A DNA stretch of 64,000 nt, taken from contig NZ_JAETXM010000006.1 of the NCBI RefSeq assembly GCF_024494465.1, positions 62,001-126,000 of the forward strand, written 5' to 3'. Positions 42,436-51,991 of the stretch are shown piece by piece (the first letter of the stretch is position 1; each line of letters starts with the position of its first letter). Source of the stretch: Bacillus sp. V3B. GTDB lineage: Bacteria; Bacillota; Bacilli; Bacillales; Cytobacillaceae. A model generated the notes under the pieces. The model saw only the letters and a program-made list of their open reading frames with translations, was not told where the DNA came from and searched no databases. The translations under genes and the position numbers were made by a program.

Positions 42436-42560
42436 ATTAATGATGGATGTTGACATATTGTCTTTGGAGTATGTGGGCATGCGTTTTATTAGAATGAATA
42501 ACGTCATGCACACGTACTCCAAAGGTAATAAAGGCAGCAACAATGCTATTTAGCAAAGCC
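42436..42560 (+). repeat. Diverged intergenic repeat, copy A, with long hairpin
   Basis: Aligns with 28258-28385 and, in part, with the reverse complement of 46392-46468. In this copy CTTTGGAGTA (42462-42471) and TACTCCAAAG (42515-42524) close a nearly continuous hairpin of about 63 nt. It occupies the nasE-nasF gap, and its end overlaps spurious upstream in-frame starts of nasF. Confidence 0.6.
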
Positions 42561-42617
42561 AAAAATAAAAAACAGCTAATAAGTATAGTGATGGGATATA
42601 AAGAGGGGGATCAACGG

Positions 42618-43412
42618 ATGGATCGACAGATGGGAAAAGTATACTTAGTTGGAGCAGGTCCTGGAGACCCCGATTTGATTACGATTAAAGCTCTAAAGTG
42701 TATACAAAAGGCTGATATTATTTTATATGATCGATTAGTGAATAAGAAATTATTAGATTCAGCAAAGAAAGATGCAACATTCGTTTATTGCGGGAAGCTT
42801 CCAAAATGCCATACGATGAAACAGGAAACGATTAATCATCTTTTAGTGAAATTTGCTAAACAAGGGAAAGTTGTTACTCGTTTGAAGGGTGGAGATCCTT
42901 TAGTATTTGGTAGAGGTGCTGAGGAAGCAGAAGTATTGGTTCAACATGGAATTCTATTTGAGATTGTACCAGGTATTACATCAGGGATTGCAGCCCCAGC
43001 CTATGCTGGAATTCCTGTTACACATCGTGATTTAGGCAGTTCGTTTGCTGTTGTGACGGGACATGGTCCTAAGGGGATGCCTACTAATATTAACTGGAGT
43101 AGTCTAACAGGTATCGATACATTACTAGTTTATATGGGGATCGGACATCTATCTGAGATTTGTCATCAATTAATTCTTCATGGAAAAAGTGCCGATACAC
43201 CTATTGCTTTGGTTAATTGGGGAACCACGACTAAACAAAGAACAGTGACAGGGACACTAGCGTCTATTGTAGAAAAGGCAAAAATAGAAGGAATTGAAAA
43301 TCCTAGCATGATTGTTATAGGTGAAGTCGTTCGCTTAAGAGACAAGCTTGCCTGGTTCGAGGAGTCGAACTCAGTGGAGAATGATTTGGTATTAGCGAGA
43401 GAAAGTGTATGA
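42618..43412 (+). CDS. nasF: Uroporphyrinogen-III C-methyltransferase (NasF/SUMT)
   Basis: A 264-aa SAM-dependent tetrapyrrole methyltransferase. It has the N-terminal LVGAGPGDPDLITIKAL, then ILYDRLV, VTRLKGGDPLVFGRGAEEAE (about residue 90) and VPGITSGIAAPAYAGIPVTH. It methylates uroporphyrinogen III towards sirohaem, the cofactor NasD needs. There is no fused HemD or CysG partner domain. ATG 42618 with AGAGGGGG upstream gives the usual family length; the longer frame from 42543 runs into the upstream repeat and is rejected. Confidence 0.92.
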   Translation: MDRQMGKVYLVGAGPGDPDLITIKALKCIQKADIILYDRLVNKKLLDSAKKDATFVYCGKLPKCHTMKQETINHLLVKFAKQGKVVTRLKGGDPLVFGRGAEEAEVLVQHGILFEIVPGITSGIAAPAYAGIPVTHRDLGSSFAVVTGHGPKGMPTNINWSSLTGIDTLLVYMGIGHLSEICHQLILHGKSADTPIALVNWGTTTKQRTVTGTLASIVEKAKIEGIENPSMIVIGEVVRLRDKLAWFEESNSVENDLVLARESV

Positions 43413-43451
43413 AAGCTGTCTTTTACTTATAAGAAGATGATGTCAAGCGGT

Positions 43452-43481
43452 AAGCTCCAGTGCATTTTGACTGGAGCTTTT
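43452..43481 (+). terminator. Terminator after nasF
   Basis: AAGCTCCAGT-GCATTTTG-ACTGGAGCTT followed by TTACC. Confidence 0.8.
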
Positions 43482-43587
43482 ACCATTTTCCTTAGTAAAA
43501 AGTGGAAAGGGGTATTGGTTTGCTTGTTTCGGCTAAGTTAAGTAGAATAGATAGGATAACTTTAATGTTTTGAAATGAGGGTACTAA

Positions 43588-44655
43588 ATGAATAAAGAAT
43601 CCATATATGGTTTAACATTTGATCAACTGACAGCATGGCTTTTGGAACATGGACATAAAAAATTTCGGGCCACCCAGATCTGGGATTGGTTATATATTAA
43701 ACGTGTAACGGACTTTTCTCACATGCGTAATATTAGTAAAGAGTGCATTCAATTATTGGATGATCACTTTTACATCCAGACCTTAAGCTTGAACACGAAG
43801 CAGGAATCAGAGGATGGAACGATTAAGTTTTTGTTTAATTTAAAAGATGGCAATCTAATTGAAACGGTATTAATGAGACATAAATACGGATTGTCGGTTT
43901 GTGTTACTACTCAAGTAGGTTGTAATATTGGCTGTAGTTTTTGTGCTAGTGGGATCTTAGCGAAAACACGCGACCTAAGCAGTGGAGAAATTGTGGAACA
44001 GATTATGAATGTTCAACATCATTTGGATGAAAAGGGACAAGATGAAAGAGTAAGTCATATTGTGGTCATGGGGATTGGTGAACCATTTGATAACTTTGAT
44101 AACTTGATTGACTTTTTACAAGTGGTTAAGGATCAAAAAGGCCTTGCTATTGGTGCAAGACATATTACGGTATCGACAAGTGGTCTTTCAGATAAAATCT
44201 ATGATTTTGCGGACCTTAATACGCAAATCAACCTAGCGATTTCCTTGCATGCTCCAAATAATGAACTTCGGTCTCGCATTATGAAAATAAATCGTGCTAT
44301 TCCGATAGAGAAATTAATGGAAGCCGTTGATTATTATTTAGAGAAGACAAATCGAAGAATTACGATCGAATATATACTCTTGAAGGACGTTAATGATCAT
44401 AAAGAAGAAGCCCTTCAACTGGCTAACTTGCTAAGCAACAAAAGACATCTTGCATATGTGAACTTAATTCCTTATAATCCTGTGAATGAACATATTCAAT
44501 ATGAAAGAAGCGAAAAAGAGTCGATCCTCTCCTTCTATGATACATTGAAAAAGAGAGGGATTAATTGTGGAGTCCGTCATGAGCAAGGGACAGATATTGA
44601 TGCAGCTTGTGGACAGTTAAGAAGTAAACAAATGAAAAAAGTAAAATCTAAATAA
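43588..44655 (+). CDS. RlmN-like 23S rRNA (adenine2503-C2)-methyltransferase, radical SAM
   Basis: A 355-aa radical SAM enzyme. The cluster motif C-x3-C-x2-C is [12 protein letters not shown] (about residue 112), the SAM segment is [14 protein letters not shown], the late motif is [10 protein letters not shown], and the catalytic Cys is in [10 protein letters not shown] (about 341). This set fits RlmN and rules out a simple truncated form. The usual Bacillus rlmN (yloN) sits in the prpC-prkC region, which is not here, so this may be a second copy. Distinguishing it from the resistance enzyme Cfr needs phylogeny; the motifs look RlmN-like. Confidence 0.87.
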   Translation: MNKESIYGLTFDQLTAWLLEHGHKKFRATQIWDWLYIKRVTDFSHMRNISKECIQLLDDHFYIQTLSLNTKQESEDGTIKFLFNLKDGNLIETVLMRHKYGLSVCVTTQVGCNIGCSFCASGILAKTRDLSSGEIVEQIMNVQHHLDEKGQDERVSHIVVMGIGEPFDNFDNLIDFLQVVKDQKGLAIGARHITVSTSGLSDKIYDFADLNTQINLAISLHAPNNELRSRIMKINRAIPIEKLMEAVDYYLEKTNRRITIEYILLKDVNDHKEEALQLANLLSNKRHLAYVNLIPYNPVNEHIQYERSEKESILSFYDTLKKRGINCGVRHEQGTDIDAACGQLRSKQMKKVKSK

Positions 44656-44679
44656 CTTTATTGCAGATAATATCATTTG

Positions 44680-44717
44680 AAGGAGCCCAATCCCCATAAA
44701 GGCGGATTAGGCTCCTT
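44680..44717 (+). terminator. Terminator after the RlmN-like gene
   Basis: AAGGAGCC-C-AATCC pairs with GGATT-A-GGCTCCTT, followed by TATTTTG. Between it and 44971 no gene is seen. Confidence 0.75.
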
Positions 44718-44971
44718 TATTTTGTTTCATTATTTATGAAAGCTACGTATGCATCAAGCAAGCTCAATAGTTTCACAAAAATAACATATTTGTCATATTT
44801 ATGTCGATTGGAGGTGCATCCATAATAGTATAATAAAATTAGATTAAAGAGAGAAATGTATGTTTAGTTAGCAAAACTTCCCGTAAATGAAACATTCCTA
44901 TTTAAAAGCTAGCAATTTTTGTTAGTTTTAAGTGAGAAGATATATTAAATTAAAATAATTATTAAAAAGGT

Positions 44972-45009
44972 TTGACTTTCATTTGATATCTATATTATAA
45001 TTAATTTAA
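44972..45009 (+). promoter_or_regulatory. Sigma-A promoter with PerR-like box
   Basis: TTGACT (44972) and TATAAT (44996) are 18 bp apart. Overlapping the -10 is TTATAATTAATTTAA (44995-45009), 13 of 15 matches to the PerR consensus TTATAATNATTATAA. The promoter is clear; PerR control is a hypothesis. Confidence 0.6.
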
Positions 45010-45039
45010 AGAAATAATTATTATCAGGAGGTTGGGAGA

Positions 45040-46308
45040 ATGTCCAAACATGAAGTGATTGTTTATAGTAGTACGGGTTGCCACTATTGTGCAAAGGTAA
45101 AAGAATTTCTAACAGATCATGGAATTGAATTTGAAGAGCGTAATGCTTCTGTTCATAAGGAGTACTTTGACGAATTAAAAGAACGGAAAGTAATGGGTAC
45201 TCCAGCCACTTATATTAATGGGAAACTTGTATTAGGCTTTCAAGAGAAAAAATTCAATAAGCTCCTAGGTCTTTCAGAAGAAAGCGCCGTTGCTACTTCA
45301 GCTTCTCAGGAAGAAAACAAAGTAGAAAATCCTGATGCGATTTTTAAGGTAGTATCAGATAAAGACTTTGAAGAAGTATATGATTTGGTCACAATTGGTG
45401 GTGGACCTGCCGGAGCTTCAGCTGCTGTTTACGCTGCCCGTGGAAAGTTAAAAACACTTGTTATCGATAAAGCTCCTAAAGCTGGTACACTCGCAATTAC
45501 TCATAAAATAGCCAACTATCCTGGTGTTCGTGAAGAATTAACTGGACTTGAACTACTAACGAGAATGCAAGCTCAAGCAAAAGACTTTGGAGCAGAATTT
45601 ATTCGCTCAACTGTTCTTTCTGTTGACTTTTCAGATGAAATCAAAAAGATTGAAATTGCTGAAGGAACGATTCAAGCGAAAAGTGTCTTTGTTGCTGTTG
45701 GTGCAAAAGCCGCATCTAATAAGATTAAAGGGGAAGAGGAATTTACCGGTCGTGGCGTGAGCTATTGTTCAACATGTGATGCTGCTTTCTATCAAGATCA
45801 AGTAGTTGCCGTAGTGGGTGATAATGATGAAGCGATTCATGAAGCAGAAACATTAGCTAAATATTGCAAAACGGTAAAATTATTAATCCCAGTTGAAAAG
45901 CTAAAAGGCGATACCGACCTTTCTTCACTAGAAAATAATCCGAAGGTTGAAATTTACAAACGTCACCGCGTAAGAGAAATCATTGGTACTGACGGTGTTG
46001 AGAAAATTGTTATCCTAAATGATAAAAAGAAAGAACAAGTATGGGATATTGATGGTGTTTTCCTTTATCTTGGAGGAATGAAGCCAGGAACAGATTTCTT
46101 AAAAGATGCTGTTGAAAGGGACGAAGAAGGGTACGTCGTGGTTGATCAAAATCTTCATACAAATGTTGAAGGAGTCTTTGCCGGTGGTGATGCGAGAAGA
46201 ACACCAATCAAACAAGCGGTTATTTCAGCAGCTGATGGAGCCATTGCCGCATTATTTGCCGACCAGCATGTCAATAAACGGAAACAACTCAGACCACAAT
46301 ATAGCTAA
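45040..46308 (+). CDS. Glutaredoxin-thioredoxin reductase fusion flavoprotein
   Basis: A 422-aa fusion. Residues 1-77 form a glutaredoxin-like domain with active-site CHYC and the cis-proline region MGTPATY. A polar linker (about 78-115) leads to a complete low-molecular-weight thioredoxin reductase: FAD site IGGGPAGASAAVYAARG, redox CSTC (SYCSTCDAAFYQDQ), NADPH region VVGDNDEAIHEAE and FAD-binding GGDARRTPIKQ. It probably passes NADPH electrons through CSTC to its own CHYC domain and on to other disulfides. AGGAGG precedes ATG 45040, behind a strong promoter. Partner substrates are unknown. Confidence 0.9.
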   Translation: MSKHEVIVYSSTGCHYCAKVKEFLTDHGIEFEERNASVHKEYFDELKERKVMGTPATYINGKLVLGFQEKKFNKLLGLSEESAVATSASQEENKVENPDAIFKVVSDKDFEEVYDLVTIGGGPAGASAAVYAARGKLKTLVIDKAPKAGTLAITHKIANYPGVREELTGLELLTRMQAQAKDFGAEFIRSTVLSVDFSDEIKKIEIAEGTIQAKSVFVAVGAKAASNKIKGEEEFTGRGVSYCSTCDAAFYQDQVVAVVGDNDEAIHEAETLAKYCKTVKLLIPVEKLKGDTDLSSLENNPKVEIYKRHRVREIIGTDGVEKIVILNDKKKEQVWDIDGVFLYLGGMKPGTDFLKDAVERDEEGYVVVDQNLHTNVEGVFAGGDARRTPIKQAVISAADGAIAALFADQHVNKRKQLRPQYS

Positions 46309-46321
46309 ACCAACATGATAT

Positions 46322-46370
46322 AACAAGAAAAGAGCCAAATCTATTAAACGGATTTGGTTTTCTTCTTGTT
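46322..46370. terminator. Terminator after the reductase fusion
   Basis: AACAAGAAAAGAGCCAAATC pairs with GGATTTGGTTTTCTTCTTGTT with small mismatches. Confidence 0.75.
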
Positions 46371-46391
46371 TAAATAAGCAGTTCGAGATTC

Positions 46392-46468
46392 TCAAATAAG
46401 TTATTCCATGGAATAAAACACATGGCCGCATACACCAAAGGCAAATTTTCAACATTAATCATTAACAT
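46392..46468 (-). repeat. Diverged intergenic repeat, copy C (opposite orientation)
   Basis: Read on the minus strand it matches copies A and B for about 75 nt; the shared core is CTTTGGTGTATGCGGCCATG (CTTTGGAGTATGTGGGCATG in A, CTTTGATGTATGCGGCTATG in B). It lies just past the terminator of the reductase gene. Confidence 0.6.
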
Positions 46469-46613
46469 AGTCTTACTATAAAAATATTGTGGAATGATTA
46501 TGATAGAATAAGATGACTTGATTGATAAAGGAATACAAACTCTAGATAAAATTTATGGATAGGTTTGAGATGAATAAAAATCGATAATAAATAGTAGGAA
46601 GGAGTTGAGTAGA

Positions 46614-47570
46614 GTGGATAATGATCATGGAAAGCAGATGACTTATATTTATAATTATTCATATCGAGAAGATGAACGCTCCTTGTGTGCTTTAGAGATG
46701 CGTTCCTTTTTTGGCGTGGATTCAAAGTCTAATATCTTAGAAAGCACCTTGAAAATTGATCCAAGTAGAAGCCCCTTTATAAAGGAAAGAATAGATGTTA
46801 TCTGTGAAGGTCAAAATTTACAGGATATTGTAGAGCAGGTAAAAGGCTTACCCCCATTAGAATCGACTTTCAAAGTTATTTTTGTTAAAAAGAGTGATCA
46901 GGATGAATCTGAAAAAGTGAGATTTAAGGAACGGCGTATAATTGAGCGGGAAATTGGTTTACATATCCCTGGTGAGGCGGATCTACTTAATCCTGAGCAA
47001 ATATTTGGTGTTATGATCGTGAATGGACGATGGGTATTCGGAAAATACTTTAAGAATGAGGCGATATGGTTACAACATCAAAAGAAGCCGCATAGTTATT
47101 CGACTGCACTTAGCACACGTGTCGCACGTTCAGTAGCGAATATTGCTGTTCCGAATCCAACTGGAATAAAAGCCATTGATCCTTGTTGCGGAATTGGTAC
47201 GGTATTGGTGGAAGCTCTATCGATGGGAATTGACATTGTGGGGAGTGATATTAATCCGCTTATCCTTCCTGGAGTACGAGAAAACATAGCCTATTTTGGA
47301 TTAGAAGGAGACGTATCACTAATGGACATTCGACATGTCACAGACAGTTATGATGTGGCCATTATTGATATGCCCTACAATTTATGTTCTGTGATAACAC
47401 CTGAAGAGCAATTGGAGATGCTTCAAAGTGCCCGTAAATTTGCCCATAAACTGGTTATAATAACGATTGAACCAATCGATTCCATTATTATTCGTGCGGG
47501 ATTTGTGATTGTAGACCGTTGTATTGTCAAAAAAGGGATGTTTGTTCGTCAAATAATTGTTTGTGAGTAA
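46614..47570 (+). CDS. TRM11/UPF0020-type RNA methyltransferase
   Basis: A 318-aa SAM-dependent methyltransferase. The N-terminal half (about 1-150) resembles the RNA-binding part of Trm11/THUMP-like proteins. The C-terminal Rossmann domain has AIDPCCGIGTVLVEA (motif I, about residue 187), GSDINP (motif II) and DMPYN (motif IV, the N/D-P-P-Y variant, about 252). Likely substrates are tRNA or rRNA guanosines; the exact target is not evident. GTG 46614, 9 bp after AAGGAG, is preferred to the TTG at 46605. It sits 25 bp before the dbpA helicase gene. Confidence 0.82.
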   Translation: MDNDHGKQMTYIYNYSYREDERSLCALEMRSFFGVDSKSNILESTLKIDPSRSPFIKERIDVICEGQNLQDIVEQVKGLPPLESTFKVIFVKKSDQDESEKVRFKERRIIEREIGLHIPGEADLLNPEQIFGVMIVNGRWVFGKYFKNEAIWLQHQKKPHSYSTALSTRVARSVANIAVPNPTGIKAIDPCCGIGTVLVEALSMGIDIVGSDINPLILPGVRENIAYFGLEGDVSLMDIRHVTDSYDVAIIDMPYNLCSVITPEEQLEMLQSARKFAHKLVIITIEPIDSIIIRAGFVIVDRCIVKKGMFVRQIIVCE

Positions 47571-47595
47571 AAATACAATAAAATGAGGTTACTAC

Positions 47596-49038
47596 ATGAG
47601 TAAAAGCTTTAAAGATTATAAACTAAGTGAGGAGATCGTAAGAGCACTCTCTAGTTTGAACTATGAAAGTCCGACCGAGGTTCAAAGTAAAGTTATACCT
47701 ATTGCGTTAGAAAAAAAGGATCTTGTAGTCAAATCACAAACGGGAAGTGGAAAAACAGCTTCTTTTGGGATTCCGATTTGTGAAATGGTTGATTGGGAAG
47801 AAAATAAGCCGCAATGCTTAATCCTGACCCCGACTCGTGAACTTGCTGCTCAAGTGAAAGAGGATATAACGAATATCGGAAGATTTAAACGGATTAAAGC
47901 TGCGGCCGTATTTGGAAAGCAGCCATTTGCGAAGCAAAAAATAGAACTAAAGCAAAAAACACATGTTGTCGTAGGTACTCCTGGACGGGTGCTTGATCAT
48001 ATCGAAAAAGGTACGCTTGCATTAGAGCGAATACAATATCTTATTATTGATGAAGCGGATGAAATGTTGAATATGGGGTTCATTGATCAAGTCGAGGCGA
48101 TTATAGAAAAGCTCCCTACAGATCGAATCACTTCTGTTTTTTCAGCTACCATGCCAGAGGATATCAAAAACCTCTGTCACAAGCATATGAAAGATCCAAG
48201 TGAAATTGAAATCAAGGCTACCGGCATCACGACGGCCAGTATTGAACATGCACTTGTGGAAGTAAGGGAAGAAAATAAGTTTTCTCTTCTGAAAGATATT
48301 ACGACTGTGGAAAACCCAGATAGTTGTATCATTTTTTGCCGCACGCAAGAACAAGTAAATATTGTGTTCGAGCAATTGGATCGTGCCGACTATCCATGTG
48401 ATAAAATTCATGGAGGGATGTATCAAGAGGATCGGTTTGCGGTTATGAATGAATTTAAACGAGGCGAATTCGGCTACTTAGTCGCGACAGATGTAGCGGC
48501 AAGAGGAATTGATATTGAGAATATCTCGCTGGTCATTAATTATGACATTCCATTAGAAAAGGAAAGCTATGTCCATCGAACAGGAAGAACAGGTCGTGCT
48601 GGTAAAACAGGAAAAGCGATTACCTTTATGACGCCTTATGAAGAAAAGTTCTTAGCAGTCATTGAAGACTATATCGGTTTTGAGATACCCAGAGTGGATG
48701 TTCCTTCAAAGGACGAAGTTGAAAGAGGGAAAGCAGCTTTTGAAGAAAAACTAAATGCTGAACCTATTTTGAAAGAAGATAAGAGTGCACAATTAAATAA
48801 AGGAATCATGAAGCTCTATTTTAATGGTGGAAAGAAAAAGAAGCTTCGAGCGGTAGATTTTGTTGGAACGATTGCGAAAATCGAAGGGGTCACAGCTAAT
48901 GATATCGGAATTATTACGATACAAGAGAATGTGTCGTATGTTGAGATATTAAATGGCAAAGGCCCAATCGTCTTAAAAGCCATGAAGAAAACAACAGTAA
49001 AAGGAAAGCTGTTAAAAGTACACCCAGCACTCAAGTAG
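47596..49038 (+). CDS. dbpA: DEAD-box ATP-dependent RNA helicase DbpA/YxiN
   Basis: A 480-aa helicase. Q motif region [12 protein letters not shown], Walker [12 protein letters not shown] (about residue 47), PTRELA, TPGR, the IDEAD box, SAT, then [12 protein letters not shown]. The C-terminal domain (about 405-480; [19 protein letters not shown]) is the RRM-like 23S rRNA hairpin-92-binding domain of YxiN. The length matches B. subtilis YxiN. It acts in 50S assembly. GAGGTTACTAC precedes ATG 47596. Confidence 0.93.
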   Translation: MSKSFKDYKLSEEIVRALSSLNYESPTEVQSKVIPIALEKKDLVVKSQTGSGKTASFGIPICEMVDWEENKPQCLILTPTRELAAQVKEDITNIGRFKRIKAAAVFGKQPFAKQKIELKQKTHVVVGTPGRVLDHIEKGTLALERIQYLIIDEADEMLNMGFIDQVEAIIEKLPTDRITSVFSATMPEDIKNLCHKHMKDPSEIEIKATGITTASIEHALVEVREENKFSLLKDITTVENPDSCIIFCRTQEQVNIVFEQLDRADYPCDKIHGGMYQEDRFAVMNEFKRGEFGYLVATDVAARGIDIENISLVINYDIPLEKESYVHRTGRTGRAGKTGKAITFMTPYEEKFLAVIEDYIGFEIPRVDVPSKDEVERGKAAFEEKLNAEPILKEDKSAQLNKGIMKLYFNGGKKKKLRAVDFVGTIAKIEGVTANDIGIITIQENVSYVEILNGKGPIVLKAMKKTTVKGKLLKVHPALK

Positions 49039-49185
49039 AGGTTGTAAGCACCACATTTAGGATTTATTTCTAAGGGTGTTCTTGAAATTTATGAAGTTTA
49101 TATGAACATGTAGAGATGTACTATTAAAATAAGGTATAGTTATACTGTAATGATTTTTAGTGAATAAATAGGAGGAATGCATACA

Positions 49186-49386
49186 ATGTTATCAAATATT
49201 GGTGTTCCAGGGTTAGTCTTAATTATTGTTTTGGCTCTTATTGTATTTGGACCAAAGAAGTTACCTGAACTTGGCCGTGCAGTTGGGCAAACATTAGGTG
49301 AATTCAAAAAGTCTGCACGTGAACTCACAGGTGATGTTGTCGAAGAAATCAATGAGGTAAAAAAAGAAGTAGTTAAATCTAAATAA
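49186..49386 (+). CDS. tatA: Twin-arginine translocase subunit TatA
   Basis: A 66-aa protein with one N-terminal transmembrane helix ([20 protein letters not shown]), the [14 protein letters not shown] hinge and amphipathic helix, and a charged tail. This is the complete TatA layout. No tatC is adjacent, so it must work with a TatC encoded elsewhere. ATG 49186, 10 bp after GGAGG, is preferred to the ATG at 49177, which is only 1 bp from the site. Confidence 0.93.
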   Translation: MLSNIGVPGLVLIIVLALIVFGPKKLPELGRAVGQTLGEFKKSARELTGDVVEEINEVKKEVVKSK

Positions 49387-49430
49387 TAAGTGGGAGTTTT
49401 TGTTGTATCCCTTCCTTTTTAATTATATTA

Positions 49431-49464
49431 GAGGGCTGACCCCTAGAGCAAAGGGGTCAGTCTC
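49431..49464 (+). terminator. Terminator after tatA
   Basis: GAGGGCTGACCCCT pairs with AGGGGTCAGTCTC with one bulge, followed by TTTG. Confidence 0.75.
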
Positions 49465-49510
49465 TTTGTTTATTCTAAAAAGCTTATTTTTGGTACCTAT
49501 ATAGATGTGA

Positions 49511-49867
49511 ATGACATGCGGGCTGTATCAAATTGGTCTAGCTATCATTTTAACCGTTTTCTCATGCGTCATTTTTTATTTATTATCCAAATATAATTAT
49601 GGAAAAGGGAAGGATACCCAAATTTTAAAGGTAACTGTTCCTGAAAATTTAAATCCTGAAAATTTGTTTGATGATATACTTGAAAATCATACTGATCATC
49701 ATGTGCTTCGACAAGTCGAAACGACGAATCTTGGAACAATGATCCGATATACATTCGCCATTAGAAGTAAAAATGAAACAAAGGATCAAGATCTATTAAA
49801 CTTAATTAGAGAAAGGAATGCAAATTTGCAGGTGAGTCTTTCGTACTTACAGACGATGATGGATTAA
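49511..49867 (+). CDS. Truncated DUF4956/MgtC-C-terminal-like membrane protein
   Basis: A 118-aa protein: one hydrophobic helix (IGLAIILTVFSCVIFYLL, about residues 8-25), then a cytoplasmic domain with TVPENLNPENLFDDIL and TTNLGTMIRYTF. The domain resembles the C-terminal half of DUF4956/MgtC-like proteins, which normally have three or more preceding helices. There is no clear ribosome site before ATG 49511 and the upstream 45 bp carry no missing part. It looks like an N-terminally truncated copy, possibly not expressed. Confidence 0.5.
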   Translation: MTCGLYQIGLAIILTVFSCVIFYLLSKYNYGKGKDTQILKVTVPENLNPENLFDDILENHTDHHVLRQVETTNLGTMIRYTFAIRSKNETKDQDLLNLIRERNANLQVSLSYLQTMMD

Positions 49868-49882
49868 CTGACTTCTATATAC

Positions 49883-49944
49883 TTGATCAAAATAAAAGAA
49901 GCAAGTAGCACCAAAAAGTGCCTTGCTTCTTTTATTTTGATCAA
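49883..49944. terminator. Bidirectional terminator (23-bp perfect stem)
   Basis: 49883-49905 (starting TTGATCAAAATAAAAG) pairs exactly with 49922-49944, between convergent genes. Confidence 0.92.
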
Positions 49945-49967
49945 AAGTTCAGGAAATAAAGGTAGCT

Positions 49968-51479
49968 CTATTTTCTTTTAGGATGCAGGTGTCGGTTCAT
50001 GTCCTTGACTTCTTTGTTTAGGGCTTTAAGTAAACTTACTGTCATTAAGATCATGATGGCTGAAAAGGGTAGGGCAGCGACAATCATCGCATTTTGAAGG
50101 GCTGCTAAACCTCCAGAATATAATAGCACTAAAGCTGTAGATGTCAGTAAAATACCCCAGATGACTTTAATTCTATTTGCCGGGTTAGGTGATCCATTCG
50201 TTGTCATCATCGCTAATACATATGTGCCCGAATCTGCTGATGTAATAAAGAAGGTGACGACAAGGATAATGGCTAAAATGGACATCGCCATGCCAAATGA
50301 AAGATGATCAAAGACACCAAATAACAATTCTTCCAATGCTAATTTGGATATAGAAGATGCTTCATTCGATTCAAGTGATATGGCTGTCCCCCCGAAAGTT
50401 GAAAACCAAAAAAAACCGATAATAGAAGGGATAAGTAACACAGAGAACACAAACTCTCTGATGCTGCGCCCTCTTGAGACCCTGGCAATAAAAATCCCGA
50501 CAAATGGGGACCAAGCAATCCACCATGCCCAATAAAAAATAGTCCATGCATTAATCCAAGCTCGATTCTCTTCATTAAAAGGTGCCAGTCTAAAACTCAT
50601 ATTTGGCAAGAACTGCAGATAAGAGCCAATTGAATCTGTAAATAAATTTAATATGAATAAAGAAGGTCCAAACATGAACGTCAGTGCGAGAAGGAGAACT
50701 GCCAGAATCATATTCGTATTACTTAAAATTTTGATTCCTTTACCTAATCCAGATAAAGCAGATACAAGAAATAATGCGGTGACAATCACAATAATGATGA
50801 ATTGAATCCAAAAATTGGAGGGAACCCCAAAAAGATAAGTAAGCCCGCCATTAATTTGGGCTGCTCCAAATCCAAGTGTGGTAGCAACACCAAAAACGGT
50901 TGAAAGAGTGGCAAGGATATCAATGAGTTTTCCCGCTGTGCCATTTACTCGATCTCCAATGATGGGTCTTAAAGTAGCGCTAATTAACCCTGGTTCACCT
51001 TTCCTAAAAGTGAAATAAGCGATGATTAAGGCAACGATTCCATAAATGGCCCAAGCGTGAAGTCCCCAATGAAAGAAAGTAAATCGCAGTGAGTCTTTTA
51101 TGGCTTGTGAAGTTCCAGTTTCACCAGTTGGCGAACTAACAGCATAGTGACTAATAGGTTCAGCTGATCCATAAAATACAAGCCCAATGCCCATCCCAGC
51201 ACTAAAAAGCATGGCGATCCATGTAGGTCTGGAAAATTCAGGAGTATCATCTGGCCTTCCCAGTTTAATGCGACCGGCAGGACTAATCAGCAAATACAAA
51301 CACACGATTAGAAAGAGTGTCACAATAATTAAATAGTACCATCCAAAGCTGTCGGAAATGAATGACTGCACGCTAGCTGTTACATTTTCAAGTGCCTCGG
51401 GGGCAATAATTCCGAAGATAACAAGAAGCACTAGTACAGCAGCAGTATAGATAAATACGGAAGATAACTTATTTTCCAT
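49968..51479 (-). CDS. BCCT-family betaine/choline transporter (OpuD-like)
   Basis: A 503-aa transporter with 12 helices and the BCCT signature FYWAWWIAWSPFVGIFIARV (about residues 318-337), whose Trp residues form the trimethylammonium-binding cage. GMGIGLVFYGSAEPI near 95 is also typical. Substrates are glycine betaine, choline or relatives, used for osmoprotection. The length is close to OpuD. It is monocistronic, with GAGAGGAG before the start. Confidence 0.93.
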   Translation of the reverse strand: MENKLSSVFIYTAAVLVLLVIFGIIAPEALENVTASVQSFISDSFGWYYLIIVTLFLIVCLYLLISPAGRIKLGRPDDTPEFSRPTWIAMLFSAGMGIGLVFYGSAEPISHYAVSSPTGETGTSQAIKDSLRFTFFHWGLHAWAIYGIVALIIAYFTFRKGEPGLISATLRPIIGDRVNGTAGKLIDILATLSTVFGVATTLGFGAAQINGGLTYLFGVPSNFWIQFIIIVIVTALFLVSALSGLGKGIKILSNTNMILAVLLLALTFMFGPSLFILNLFTDSIGSYLQFLPNMSFRLAPFNEENRAWINAWTIFYWAWWIAWSPFVGIFIARVSRGRSIREFVFSVLLIPSIIGFFWFSTFGGTAISLESNEASSISKLALEELLFGVFDHLSFGMAMSILAIILVVTFFITSADSGTYVLAMMTTNGSPNPANRIKVIWGILLTSTALVLLYSGGLAALQNAMIVAALPFSAIMILMTVSLLKALNKEVKDMNRHLHPKRK

Positions 51480-51991
51480 GATTTAATATAAACTCCTCTC
51501 TATATGAAAAATGAGCTACAAAGATTGCCGTTTGAGAGTGTCCTAAAGAATATAGGGGACTGTGAAATGATTATGATTCATCCCTTTGAGTAGCATTGAA
51601 CTTTTATTATTATTACTTGTAATCCCAAAAATACACATGGAAAAAAGAATCGAATGGTACTAGATAAAAATGAATAAAAGGATGAGACTAGCTAGATTCT
51701 ATGATTCATTCATTTTCTAGAAAATCTTTATGTAATTTGTCGTTTTAGGAGGAAAAAATAGTCTAAATTTTTTAACATATATGGTATAGTATATTAGACC
51801 TAAATAATGATTAGAGAATATTTAGATAATAACTTCAGGCTGCCTTCTACTATAAGTTGAAAAATAAAAAGTGAGACTTATGAAACTATTATAGGAAGAG
51901 AAGACTGGGGAGTAGATTGTTAGTGTATGAAACTATAATTCCAGCTACTATTTTAAATATTTTTATATAATAATACAAAGGAGAAAAGGGG

